From assembly GCF_025698545.1 (NCBI RefSeq), contig NC_068565.1:2790001-2854000 (forward strand): a DNA stretch of 64,000 bases. Reading direction: 5' to 3'. A program made the position numbers and the translations under genes. This document shows, one piece after another, positions 45,240 through 57,559 of this stretch. The notes beneath the pieces are model-generated. The model worked only from the letters and a program-made list of their open reading frames with translations. It was not told the DNA's origin and did not search any database. The number at the start of each line of letters is the position of its first letter. Position 1 is the first letter of the stretch. Source of the DNA: Gossypium raimondii (Eukaryota > Streptophyta > Magnoliopsida > Malvales > Malvaceae).

Positions 45240-45720
45240 GCTCTAAGCAAGGCCCATAGCCATTAAACTCATTTTATGAATAAATATAAGGAAAAAAAAA
45301 AGTGCTTTATTTTTTCCTTGTTTAACCGAGGAAATTCCATCTCCCTTTCCCACTCTAGTTGCTCACAGTCACAGTTTCAGCTGTAGAACAAGAAGGAAGG
45401 CGCTTCGCTCAACCAAAGGCAAGTTCTTTTTTTCCTTCATAAGTCAATTTCTTCAGTTTTGTTTATTTATTAAGGTTTTTGGTATTTGTTTTTGTTTTTA
45501 TTTTATTTTATGAATTGAGAATTTCTTTTTTAAAAAATCAAAATTAAAAGCAACTTCACTTTTTTTGTGGCTGTTGTTTCTTAGAAAGAATGGAAATTTT
45601 GATGGTTTGTAATAGGATGAATTATTTGATTTTCTTTCGAATTTTGATTAGAGCTTTACTTGCATAAATATGTTTCGAAAAAATGAAAATTTTTTTACGG
45701 GGGTGGGGTTCTAAATTCAT
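45240..45720 (+). promoter_or_regulatory. NAL1 promoter/5' leader and start of leader intron (paralogous to 51315-51780)
   Basis: This block aligns with 51315-51780, upstream of the neighbouring gene. Shared landmarks are 'attttatga..aa..gg' followed by an A-run and 'gtgct', then 'ccgag', 'ccatctcc', 'ctgtagaa', and 'gaaggcg.ttcg.tcaacca' ending in 'aaggcaagttctttt'. The similarity continues into the intron ('ggatgaattat.tgatttt'). The likely leader donor is AAAG/GCAAGT at 45418/45419, a GC-AG type site. The coding exon begins after an acceptor shortly upstream of 46383. Confidence 0.78.
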
Positions 45721-46382
45721 TGTATATTATTCTCCATTAGTAATAGCAACTAGTGTGTAAACACTTTGATCATGATGAAGAACTCTTAATTTTATATTTT
45801 TTCTTTCTAAAAAAGTAAATAAAATATTTTTATTTGACTAGAAGTCCCTATGAAAAGTTATTCAAATTATAAGCAAATAATTTAATATGAAAAAATTTCA
45901 AAATTATGACTCAAAAAATTATTCAAAAGTTAAGTGACCTAAATTATAATTTTCTTTAGAAAAAAAATCAAAATCAAAATTTTCATTTTTCAACATACAA
46001 TGGTGGCAATATCTAGTTTCATTTTAATAGTTGAATGAAGAAATTTAACGTGTCCTAGACAAGAATATGATTTATATTAAACATATCATGTTGATGTTGT
46101 GTTTATTGAACTGTTTTATATATTTAGAATATGGCGCTTATCATATTTTCATGTTATATCTAAAATTAACAAGGCTGAATTGAAGTGAAAAAAAATTCCC
46201 GTCATTACATTTGGCCTTTCATGTTATTATTCTTTCAGGGTTTGAATCAGAAAGAAAGGGTAATCTTTTATTTGTAAATCATAGTCTAACTGCCTGCTTA
46301 GATGCTTGTGTATATTGAGTCATTGTCATTTATTATGGTTTCCAGGTGTTTCACTGCATTATCTGTTTAGCCAGTCCAAACG

Positions 46383-49300
46383 ATGGACCGATCTAGACTT
46401 AATATGAGGGGTCGTTGCTCCGGTTCAACACCATCAGAGGAATCGGCTTTGGATTTTGAAAGAACCTGCTGCTGTCATCCTCATCTTCCTTCATTTAGTT
46501 CACCGACACTTCAGCCTTTTGCTTCGGCTGGACAGCACAGTGATAACAATGCTCCTTACTTTTCATGGCCGACATCCAGCAGGTTAAACGATGCTGCTGA
46601 AGAGAGGGCAAACTATTTTGCTAATCTACAGAAAGGAGTTCTGCCTGAGACTCTTGGTGGGTTGCCAAAAGGGCAACAAGCAACAACATTACTCGAGCTA
46701 ATGACCATAAGAGCATTTCATAGCAAGATTTTGAGATGCTACAGTCTTGGGACAGCGATTGGTTTTCGTATTAAAAAGGGTGTGCTGACTGACATACCAG
46801 CTATCCTTGTTTTCGTCTCCAGGAAAGTTGACAAGCAATGGCTCAGTCCCATCCAATGTTTACCTACAGCCTTAGAGGTTATTCAATTTGACTTCCTATC
46901 CTTCCCCGTTTCCTCTGTTACTTATATTCTTTTTCCTTTTCCTTTCTTATTACACTGTGGTTTTATCTTGTTTCAACCCCTTTTAGTTGGAATCTGGTTC
47001 AATATGTTGATAAAATAAGTGTTAAATATTTTAATCAGGGACCAGGAGGAGTGTGGTGTGATGTGGATGTTGTGGAGTTCTCATATTTCGGTGCGCCTGA
47101 GCCAGCACCCAAGGAGCAGCTGTACACAGAGATTGTGGATGATTTGCGTGGGGGTGATCCGCATATTGGCTCAGGTTCTCAGGTATTTTCAAGTTGCCTT
47201 GCACAGTTTTTTCCCGATGTATGGTAGTTGGTAGATTTTCTTTGGTGTACAAGAATGTTTGAGAACTCTGATCATCCGAAGTAAGCTTTAGATAAACTCT
47301 AGTCCTATATGGTATATCAGTGATTAAAGAAATCACGAGTTACTTTATATATCTGGGCAATATGTTTGTGTTCACAATTAGTGACTAAAGAAATCTTCTT
47401 CAGCGAAGTCTTAGATGACTAACATGTAAAACTTTATTGACCATTTCACATCCCTTTTTTGTTCATTTTGTTTCATGTCTCATAAATCTTCATATACACC
47501 ATTACTATTGCTTTTTTCACCTCAGGTAGCTAATCAGGAAACTTATGGGACTTTGGGTGCTATTGTGAAAAGTCAAACTGGCAGCCGACAAGTTGGGTTT
47601 CTTACAAATCGTCATGTTGCAGTTGACTTGGACTACCCAAATCAAAAAATGTTCCATCCTTTGCCTCCAACACTTGGTCCTGGTGTATATCTTGGTGCAG
47701 TGGAGAGAGCTACTTCATTCATCACAGATGATCTTTGGTATGGCATTTTTGCCGGAACGAACCCAGGTAAGGATTTTATGATAACTCAAGTTGCACTAAT
47801 TCTCTTTTTGATTTCATTTTGAAGCTTATGCTGCAACATGAACAAACCACTTAACTATTTTGAAGTTATCCTAATGAAGCTTTTTGAAGATGCCATTCTC
47901 ATTTCCTTTAGAAACCTATCCAATACAGTTGGTTCATTAAAATCTTCGTGCCAATATTTGGTTATTGTTACACCGTTACTTTTGGTTGGTGGGCGGATAT
48001 GTTTTGTGCGTTGCTTCCTTCTTCATGTTTCTTTAATTTTGCGCTTGATTTGAAACGGGATTTTTTTACCTTGCTTTTATTTTAACTTCCATGACCTATT
48101 TGTCTTGAGATCTTTTTAGTTATGTATCTTGTCAATGCCTTTGCACTATTTGGAATATGATACGTAGTTATGGCTCTATTGAAATTGGACCTCATTGGTA
48201 TTCTTTTTTGTTTATGTCATTGGACTAGTTGATTAAATGAGGAGCTCCCACTTTTTACTTGGATGGTGTATTTGCCGGTTGATACATCATTTGCTCCTGT
48301 TCTCTAGGAGACATTGATGGTTAAGTCTCTAAACTCCAACATGTAGGTCTCAAGTGCAAACTAGGGGGGTGGGGATATCACATTGGGTTCTGGTTTTTAT
48401 TGCAAGTTGTTCCCTTATCCTCTTTCATGTTTGCCATTAGATCTACTAAGCAGGTTTTCCTAGTGTCCGTCATTGTTCACATCTTGATTGGTTTTCAGTC
48501 ATGTTCCTAACAATTTCGTTTACTTGCAGAAACATTTGTCAGAGCAGATGGCGCATTTATCCCTTTTGCTGATGATTTTGACATGTCCACTGTTACTACA
48601 TCCGTTAAAGGTGTTGGTGAGATTGGTGATGTCAAGGTTATTGATTTGCAGTTTTCAATCGGTAGCCTTATTGGTAAGCACGTTATGAAGGTTGGAAGGA
48701 GTTCTGGCTTAACATCGGGAACTGTATTAGCTTATGCCCTTGAATATAATGATGAGAAAGGCATATGCTTCTTAACTGATTTTCTTGTCGTTGGCGAGAA
48801 TCAGCAAAGTTTCGACCTTGAAGGTGATAGTGGAAGCCTCATCATAATGAAGGGTGAAAACGGGGAGAAGCCAAGGCCAATAGGAATTATATGGGGTGGA
48901 ACTGCTAACCGGGGCCGACTTAAGCTAAAAGTTGGACAGCCACCCGAAAATTGGACCAGTGGGGTTGATCTCGGGCGACTGCTCAACCTCCTCGAGCTTG
49001 ATATCATCATAACAGAGGAAGGGCTTAAAGGTTTGTCCCTTCCGAAACACTTCCTTTAGCATTTTATCAATTCTGAGAAGATGCCTTGATGTGTAGAATG
49101 AGTTGAACTGTCTCTTTGATGCCATGACTGAATTTTTTAACCTTAACCGTGTTATTGTTGTGCTGATCATAAAGATGACTAAAGGCCTTTAGCTTGAATG
49201 CATATTCTCTTCGTTTCTGAGTGAGTAATCTTAGTTTAAGTGTGTCTGTCGTATTTCCTCTTTAATTTAAGAGTTCTCTTTGGCAAGATAGACCAAGAGA

Positions 49301-49907
49301 GACGGAACCTTGTGATGGACGAATATCCAAATATAATGCTGGAAATTGAACTTACACTTCAATTATGGTCTTTAGGCTACGAAAAGCCATATTCATCGGT
49401 AGGCATGCACCATACAAACTTGCTATGGGACTTCACAACTTGTTCCTAATGTTACTTCGTTTCTTTTTATTTACAGAAGCAGTGCAAGAACAAAGAGCTG
49501 CCTCAGCAGCAGCTATAGCCTCAACGGTTGGGGACTCTTCGACCCCGGATAGAGTTCTTCTAAAGGACAAAAGCGAAAACAAATTTGAGCCATTGGGTTT
49601 TCAAATTCAGCATATCCCATTAGAAGTAGACTGCAACAGCCCGGAAACAAATCCATCAACAATAAAAACAGAGTTTCATTTGGAAGATGGTATCAATGCT
49701 GGTCCTAGCATAGAACACCAGTTCATTCCAAGCTTCATCGGACGGTCTCCCTTACACAAAAACTTCTCTGACAAAGTTGTCTCCGAAAATCTAGCATCCT
49801 TAAGGAGTGGCTGCGATGAAGATCTTTGTGTTTCGTTGCATTTGGGTGACAACGAAGCCAAGCGGAGACGTTCTGAAGCTTCAACCAGCACCGAAGAACC
49901 AAAGTGA
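46383..49907 (+). CDS. NARROW LEAF 1-like trypsin-type serine protease
   Basis: NAL1 controls leaf width, vein number and auxin-related growth in rice. It is a trypsin-like Ser protease found in nucleus and cytoplasm. Five coding exons join in phase to 603 residues: 46383-46877, 47039-47182, 47526-47766, 48530-49030 and 49477-49907. Visible catalytic positions are His243 (FLTNRHVAVD), Asp300 (VRADGAF) and Ser394 (LEGDSGSLI). These match the known NAL1 triad by spacing and context. Other family landmarks are IGFRIKKGVLTDIPAILVFV, YGTLGAIVKSQTGSRQVGFL, KVGRSSGLTSGT and GIIWGGTANRGRLKL. The C-terminus ends RRRSEASTSTEEPK. The 5' UTR is in a separate leader exon near 45355-45418. The gene appears intact. 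Confidence 0.95.
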
Positions 49908-51314
49908 ACCATTTTTGGAGATTGAGCTGGTGGGAAACTGAGACCCACCATTGTAGTTGGATATGGGTTGCAGTCCTATAACTCTAATCAAGTGAGTTAA
50001 GGCTGCAAATTGTATGTGCTTCTTTTAACTTTGTCAACTTACTAGGTCGAGTTAACCTCAGCAAAATTATAAGTGATTGAGTAAAGTTTTTGTTTCCTTT
50101 TAAATAGCTCGACTCGACTCGTAATTTAAGGCTCAAAATTTAACTCGAGTTGGTTAAAGTTTCACTTTCAAAAGAGCTTAATTTGAGATAAAATCAAAAT
50201 ATTTGCTCGTTTATGATTTATTCAAACATTATTATTTATATTTAATTTTTGTATATGAATATATATTATAATATATTATAAGGTCTTAGACCTTGGGTTG
50301 ATGCAGACAATTTAATTTTTTATTATGCGGTATATCTATTTTATTGACACGTGATAATTGTGTTTTTTACTTATTTTAATAAATAGAAGATAATTTTAAT
50401 TATGTTTGAAATCAAATATTTAATAATTTTAGTAATTATATCAAATATATTTGCAGGGTCTTAGGTTTTACGTTATTTGTAATTTTTTCTTAAAAATAAA
50501 TTATTTAATAATTAATTTCACTAAAGTAAAGTTATTTAATATTTTTAAATTATAATATATATTTTAACAGAACTTGATAAACATGTGTTTTGAAATATTA
50601 TTATAAAATAATAAATGTCTATAACTAAAAGTAAAATAATAGTGATTTATTCATTTAAACATTTTCTTTCACTACATGATTATTAATTAAAATTTTAAAT
50701 CAGAATTGGTTAAAACAAAATGTCATAATTTATTTCAAAGTATCAATGAAATAAATTTGGACTTCATACAAATTGAAAACTTCTCCTATTGAAAATTATT
50801 CACAAAACTTCACATAATTCAAAAATATTCATTTATTTTATTAAAATATAACTAATTTAATATATAAAAATTAATTCAAAAATAAATATCATAATTAAAA
50901 TCATTACTTAAAATTAAATTAAACCACAATAATTAAAAAACAATTTGTTATACATAATTGTTTAGTAATCTTTAAAAAATAAAATAAAAGTTTTACAACA
51001 TAACACTAGACAGTGATAATGAAATAAATAAATAAATTGGGAAAATTGTTATACATATATATATATTTCCTTTGTTTTAATTCCTTAATTAGTGTAATGG
51101 TACACTTTTTCTTAAATAATAAATAATTTGATATAATTTAATTAATACATACATTCAGTTCGTACATCGCACCAATAAAAACTAATAAAATATATTTAAT
51201 ATGAATTATTTGTATATTAAATTTACAGAATTTTTTTAAAACATATCAAAATACATGAATATATGAGAATACTGAGATAATATAAAATATAAATCAAAGA
51301 TCTGGACCTGTAAT
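49908..51314. other. Intergenic AT-rich DNA
   Basis: This is the NAL1 3' UTR followed by AT-rich sequence. No gene, TIR element or clear LTR ends were recognised, only relic 'ctcgactcg' type words near 50105-50150. Confidence 0.5.
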
Positions 51315-51780
51315 CTTCAAAGCCCAAACCTAACCGAGTACATTTTATGAAGCAAAAGGGAAAAAAAAAGGTGCTTCTTCCTGTTCTCCCGAGAAAATGC
51401 CGTCTCCATTTTACCTCTCTTGCTGCTCATAATCACAACTTTTTAGCCTTTCAGCTTTGAATTCACTGTAGAAGTTGAAGGAAGGCGATTCGTTCAACCA
51501 AAGGCAAGTTCTTTTTATTTTTTCACAAAATCAAATTGGAAGTTTCTTGGGTTTTTTTTTTAAATTTTTTTTACAGGTATCTGGGCATTTATTTCTGTTA
51601 ATTTTTTATGTTATGAATTGGGGTTTTTTTTAAATATTGTAAAAATTCAGAAATTAAAGCAAAGTTCATTTTTTGGCTGTTATATGTTTTGTGATAGGAT
51701 GAATTATATGATTTCTTCTGGATCTGTTTAGAGTTTTTCATGCATGAATATGTTCAAAAAATGAAAAATTTATGGGTTTT
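51315..51780 (+). promoter_or_regulatory. Promoter/5' leader of the oxygenase-like gene (paralogous to 45240-45720)
   Basis: This is the homologue of the NAL1 leader block, in the same orientation and at a similar distance from the coding exon. The leader ends 'gttcaaccaaag' at 51503. It is followed by GCAAGT, the same GC-type donor context as in NAL1. The coding exon starts at 52095 after an acceptor at about 52067. Confidence 0.78.
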
Positions 51781-52094
51781 AATTTACTATCAAATATATC
51801 CTACCAATTGGTATAAAAAACCAGCTTGAATTGTGGTAGCTATGAAATGAAGAAAATTATAGTTTCATCTGCAAGAAGATAGCTTGACTGTTTTTGTTTC
51901 CTTAATCTATTTGTAGGAACTAAAATTAAGCTAGCAATCGAGTTTAATCCGGTTTTTCGAATAATTTTGCTTGTTCTATTTTGGAGATTTTACTGTATGA
52001 CAGATTTCGCCTTAAGGGTCTTTTGATTGATGCCACTTTTGAATTTCTATTGTTTGTTGAAACGTAGGTAGCCGGTATACATTGGTAGAATTTA

Positions 52095-54093
52095 ATGGCA
52101 GGTGATGATGGCCTGCCGTCTTTGGGTCGTGTAAAGATTACTGATCTCATACCCTCAGAGGGCTTACCTTCAGACTCTTACAAGCTGTCAGTCTCTACTT
52201 TATCACAATCGTTTGCTCAATATTCAGCTGCTGTCATTCAGTTTCCAGCTGGTGATGGAGCTCTTTTGAGATCCGGTTTAGATTCTGCTTGCCTTTACTT
52301 CCAACAAAGGGAAGCATACCCATCCGCGGACATGATTCACACAAATGATTCTCGTGAATGGTGCAAAACGTCTGGTTACTATGCTGATCCGCAACTTTGG
52401 CAAGAAACTTATGATTATAGACCAGGCTTAACTCCTATAGAGCCCAGTAATGCAATGGAGCTTCCTCCAGGTGGTTTGCCCGACATATTTGGCTTGCTTG
52501 GTAAGGCAGCACGAGGCGTACTGGATGCTATGAGCTATTACTTGAATTTGCGCAGCTCTCCGTTTACCGAAATACTTGATAACGTACCATTAAGAAGCAG
52601 GGAAGTATCATCTTCGGTATTATCTGTGTGTTGTCATGCAAGGCCTTCTTTTCATGGGGCACAACACCACAATTTAACAACACAGGATGATGGTCAATTG
52701 ATGATGTTCCATGACCATGATCACCAGGTTGATAAAAGCTTAATATCTGTCGTTAAGTCAGATAAGGCAGGTTTGCATGTAAGAGATTTTCATGGTCGGT
52801 GGTTTCTTGTTGATGGGGACCTTGGTCCTCAAGAAGCTGTCGTTTATCCTGGACTAGCACTTTATCAAGCAACTGCAGGTTATGTCAATCCTGCACTGCA
52901 TAGGACAGAGATTAATAATATTCCGGGTAACATGTATGGACGATGCTCTTTGGTTTTCAAACTCATGCCCAAATCCATGACCAGTCTCAGTTGCTCGGAG
53001 ATGAGAGCAGCTGGTCATGGGGTTGAAGCTCAGTTCCAGATTCCAGTGCCAGTTGATGACTTCATGCAGAGATCTCACCCAACTGATCAGCTCTTTAATA
53101 GAAACACTTTCCAGAGCTTCAGTTTCCCGACTGCCCAAGACGGTAGGCAGTATTTCTTGATATATATGCAGCATTTTCTTATACTAGTTTTGGTCCTAGA
53201 AAAAGCAATAAAATGACTATAATAGGAAAATATTTTCACAATTGTCTAGCTAGTTTTCCAAGTGAAGAACAATAGAAATCATGCCTAGAAATGTGAAGGG
53301 TATTATCGATACCCTTTGTTAGTAACGAATGCTGCACCGGGATTATTGTTGAATTAATGTTTTCACCCCAAAATTTCCAAAAATATGGGCAAGATAGGGG
53401 TTTCAATAGTTTGATCTGGACCATAACATTTTAGCCTTCTTGATGTTGGATTATCGTTTTTGTTATATTATTTTTCTGTCCATGTAGCCTTAGTGAGAAG
53501 TTGTTAACAGCAGGTCCTTGGATCAATGAAATGCTGGTACAGGATCTATGAAGCCCTTGATGAGAAGAAGGAAGAATAATACAAGATGCAAACCTCTGCC
53601 TCCTTCCAAGAGATTACGGCTTGAGGCTCAACGTGTCCTTAAGGAAAGGGTTCAGGATATTGCAGACAAAAAGGGCATCAAACTAAGGTTTTGTAACCTA
53701 AAAGAGTGCGAGAATCACATTCATGCACTTGATAGCCCTTGTGCCAATATCAGAATGGAAATCGGGTGGCCACATGGAGTGCCATTTGTTCATCCCCATG
53801 ATTTACCTAATAAGGCAAAGATTGGTTTTCTTGAAGCATATGAACCTGGTTGGACTGCAACTCATGATATGGATTTAAGCCTGACGGAACCAGGACAGGC
53901 CAGCCAACAGTCAGCAAACTGTAACTGTAAGTCTCTTGTTTATGTTTCTGCCAACACCAAGAAAATTTTGCTAGATTTATCTCGAGCATTTTTAATCGTC
54001 ATTAATATAAGCTAAAGTGCATTGGATTTCTTTTTCCTCTGATGATGATCTGAATGCTGTTAACCGAATGAGTTATATATATTGTCTGCAGGA
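52095..54093 (+). CDS. 2-oxoglutarate/Fe(II)-dependent oxygenase-like protein
   Basis: Exons 52095-53142 and 53543-53926 join in phase, and the stop TGA is completed by the first two bases of a third exon at 54092-54093, giving 477 residues. The middle resembles the isopenicillin-N-synthase/2OG oxygenase fold: HDHDHQVDKSLISVVKSD, then GLHVRDFHGRWFLVDGD, a distal His (NPALHRTEI), and an RxS-type motif (YGRCSLVFKL). The first metal motif reads HxxD rather than HxD, so activity is uncertain. The N-terminus (ITDLIPSEGLPSDSYKLSV) and QETYDYRPGLTPIEPSNA mark a plant-specific, poorly characterised group; an At5g48020-like annotation is from memory. The second exon encodes a basic segment (MRRRKNNTRCKPLPPSKRLR) and GWPHGVPFVHPHDLPN, possibly nuclear. 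All introns are GT-AG. Confidence 0.8.
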
Positions 54094-56282
54094 ACCGGAA
54101 TGTAGTTCCCTTTTGTGCAATTATCCTCAATGAGCTCATTTGTGGTGATCGGCTTGGAGGATTTCAACTCGGAGGTTATGTATGACATGAGCTTTTCTGC
54201 TGAACCAGATTTGAGTTGTACTTCAACTGCCAATTCTCACAGAACACAACACCACAACACATCTGCAGACCGAGTATTGTCTGCAGAAACCAATCTGGAT
54301 TTCCAACGCAACCAGCAGGATTGTTCTGTTGAAACCCCAGCCCTTTGTAAACTGAAAAGGTTTTCACTGTATCGATTAGCAAACAAGACAGGTCACTAAA
54401 CATGTCTGTGTAAACTATAAGGAAAGAATACATTTGTATGTGAATAGTTAGTTTCTTAGGTAAATTTCACTCTTTGTGGTCTCAAGGTTCTTCCATTGCT
54501 CATTTCTTTTTGGTTTCTTGAGTTCCCTCCATGTTTCAGCTTTCATTTTGTAGAGAAAGCAAAAATTGAGGAATAACAGGGATCTTTTCAGTTTGATGAC
54601 TTGTTACAGTGGCAGTTGATGCAATTTTTACAGATACAAATCTACTTATTTAGAGGAATATCCTTTGTTATTATATTTATTAAAGGCTCATTGGTATATA
54701 TAGTTGTGATCAAGGTGTATGGGTTAGCTCAAATTTAGTAAATCTTTGTTTAGAGTCTTAGCGGGGTTACGTAGACGGTTCAACTCTTGAACATGTCTAT
54801 CATGTCGGATTTAACTATAGCTCGTTCAGTAGTAGCCAGTGTTAGGTTTGCAGCCTTAACCTACATTTAGGCACCACAAACACAAACAATACCAATGAGA
54901 TCTTCATTATAACTAATTGGGCCTTACGGTGCAACTGCTTGCACTTGTTAAATGTATGAATCCTATTAAGGAAATGATTAAGGGCATTATCCAGAAGAGT
55001 ACAAGAAGCCGAACATGTAAGTATTCTGATTCCAGTTGATGTTGATCCGTGTGATTAGTGAAAGATGATACCTATCTGCGATCGCAGCACCTACCATAAG
55101 AGTGCCCGCAGGGCATGAGGCGATGAGCATGTAGTGCTGACCGAACCTAGCAGATGGAAACAGCTCCACCATAGGAGTTCTCTATCAGCCAGTGCTTGTG
55201 AGTGATTCCTTCAGGTGTTGACTCAGCTTTCAACTGCAAAACGGTGGTCGGGTTTCAGATGGCAGCTCGATGAGTGTTGTGTTACCGTAAAACTCTTCCA
55301 AATTGTAAAAAGCCCTTAGTTGGGGAAGAAACATGGGGATAACTACATCACCTGGAACTATGACGGGAAGAAGCATGGCTAAATAAGTTTTAAAAATCAA
55401 GAAACTAGCTTACTTGATCAGGGTACTCAATCATGCTGGACATTAATGTGCCACATTGCCATTATTAACGACATATGTTATAGGATATGTGTATGTATCC
55501 AACACGGGAAAATCCAAAATTTTCAAGGCTGTTCCATAAATTTGAAGGTATTTAAAGGGCCATTTTTCTCAAAATCGTGTTAAAAAATGTGTTAGACATG
55601 ATAGTTCAAGAAAAATCAAGACTCACTATGACACAAGAGTATAGTAAGAGAGCTGAAAATCAACGCCGGAAGCATTAGATTGGTTGGCACAAAATCCCTA
55701 ATGTAAATAATTTGTCTCATTAAAATCTAAAAGCGTCCATGAGTTCGGTTTTGTATTTCCAGATGAAATTTTGCCATAATATTTCATCTCAGCCAAATCT
55801 CTTATTTTGGATCTACATTGAAACTCAAAAGACTATTATATTCTCCTTTTCTCCAAGTTCCAGCTTCCTTTCATCTTGAAAGATAAAACACACACAAAAA
55901 TACTAGTTAATTCGTCATAATTACCAAAATAATTTATTGAGAGCGAAACAACATTGATTGTATTTCTACGTCAGGTTCGATTTCATCCCAATAAATGGAT
56001 CCAAACTACTAGTTTTATAGAATACTCTACTCATCTAAACGTTATGTTCCAACATTGCTTAATTTGTTGTGAAGAGTTCTCTTTTTGGGTTTTACTAATT
56101 TTGTACTTGGAGACTTAAATATATTTGCTACTTTGAAAAACATTCTACAACATTGGTGTGCTTATCTCATTGATTTTATTTTAACTCTTAATTTTAGTCA
56201 CCAAAATCAAACCTCTGTAATCTCTCTCTCTCTATATATAATTGTATATATACTTTTTAAAATTAATTGTGCTACATATTTT
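54094..56282. other. 3' UTR and intergenic DNA
   Basis: The first 350 bp or so are probably 3' UTR. The frame 54115-54399 is open but begins after the stop and is not family-like. 54960-55330 is less AT-rich and has a minus-strand frame (55172-54987) without a recognisable product. The remainder is AT-rich, with a TC/TA microsatellite at about 56221-56240. Confidence 0.5.
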
Positions 56283-56682
56283 AAATTATGACTCTCATTT
56301 TAAATTGGTTCCTAAAGTTTAAGACGTTCTAATTACATTGTCAAACTATCAATGTTATATCAACCAGTTCTTCTATTATTGAAACCGTTAATTTAACCAT
56401 TAAATAACATGTAAAATCTTATTTGACATAATTTAAAATAAAATTTTTAAAGAAAACTAAAACGTTGTCGCATAACTTTTAAAATCGGATTTTCACAACA
56501 TCCATTTTGTAATATTCATTTTTTCTTTATAAATTATGTCTCATAATATCGGCATCTCGTTTAACGGTTAAATTAACGATTTTAGCAACAGAATAACCTT
56601 ATAGACTTATCATTGATAGTTTGAAGATATAATTAGAATGTTTTAAATTTTGAAAACTAATTTAAAACGAAAGTCATAATTT
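56283..56682. mobile_element. Foldback MITE with TIRs of about 70-80 bp
   Basis: The left end AAATTATGACTCTCATTTTA pairs with the reverse complement of the right end, AAATTATGACTTTCGTTTTA. The pairing continues through 'aagacgttctaattacattg' and 'tcaaactatcaatg', and symmetrical 'gttaatttaaccattaa'/'ttaacggttaaattaac' motifs lie further in. No ORF is present. Confidence 0.8.
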
Positions 56683-56685
56683 GAA

Positions 56686-57103
56686 GGGTAAACTATAAAA
56701 ATAGTCACTTTTGTTTGCCTCGGATTACATTTTAGTCACTTATGTTTGAAATGTTATATTTCAGTCACTTACGTCATCGTTTTGTTACGAAATGATCATT
56801 TTGTAATCAAACCTCTGTAATCTTTATATATCGTTAATTATTTTATGCATCTTTTTTCTGTAATCTTTTCATATATAATTGACTGAAAAAACTATTCTTA
56901 TCCCAGTTGGATATCCAAGTTGGTATTTAAAACCTATTTGGACTGCCACGTAAGATTGATGTTAGGGAGGTAACAGAGCTTAACAACAAAGTGACTACTT
57001 CGTAACAAAATGATAACATAAGTAACTAAAACGTAACATTTCAAACATGAGTAACTAAAAGACAATTTGAGGCAAACAAAAGAGACTACTTTTATAGTTT
57101 ACC
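56686..57103. mobile_element. Mutator-like MITE, 418 bp, perfect 10-bp TSD
   Basis: The TIRs are about 115 bp: left GGGTAAACTATAAAAATAGT, right (reverse complement) GGTAAACTATAAAAGTAGTC, both followed by 'cttttgtttgcctc' and by 'catgtttgaaatgtta'-like sequence. The direct repeat ATAATTTGAA flanks it at 56676-56685 and 57104-57113. It landed at the right terminus of the neighbouring MITE. Confidence 0.88.
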
Positions 57104-57250
57104 ATAATTTGAATGCCTTTGATGCAGTTGACTCTGTTTTTTACAAAATAAATACCTATTAGCTGAGTTGGTTGGATTGATTTTATATTCCGTAAATCTG
57201 GAGAAATTATTTTATAGATACTTCCCATTGCATTATTCATAATTCCTTTT

Positions 57251-57559
57251 CAATTATTTAATAACATTTCAATAAATTTTTTCATGTCATTGACACGTAA
57301 TTTTGATAATTTTTTATCTCGAATCCCAAACCTAGATTCTCGAGTTCAGGTTCGGGGAATTCATGGTACAAGATTCAGATTTGGGTTTAGGGTTCAAGGT
57401 TTGGGCTTCAGAGTTTGAGTTTGGGATTCGAGGTTTGAGGTTTATAATTTAAGATTTTAAATTTGGGGTTTAAGGTTCTGATTCAAAATAAAAAATTATC
57501 AAAATTATATGTTAATGACATGAAAAAATTGTTGAAGTGTCATTAAATTATTGAATAAG
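57251..57559. mobile_element. Foldback element with inverted ends of about 70 bp
   Basis: The left 'aattttttcatgtcattgac' and 'taattttgataattttttat' pair with the reverse complement of 57480-57559. The interior (about 57330-57480) is made of degenerate 'gggtttgaggttt'-like words. No TSD was resolved. Confidence 0.72.

Noticed and set aside
54115-54399. 94-codon frame after the oxygenase gene
   Set aside because: It starts after the split stop codon and has no recognisable domain. Best read as 3' UTR.
54987-55172. Minus-strand frame with a protein-like look (PSARFGQHYMLIASCPAG)
   Set aside because: 61 codons, no family recognised, no flanking exons found. Possibly a decayed gene piece but not supportable.
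57345-57485. Interstitial telomere-like repeats ('ggtttagggttcaaggtttggg')
   Set aside because: The words are degenerate and irregular, not TTTAGGG tandem units, and lie inside an inverted-repeat element.
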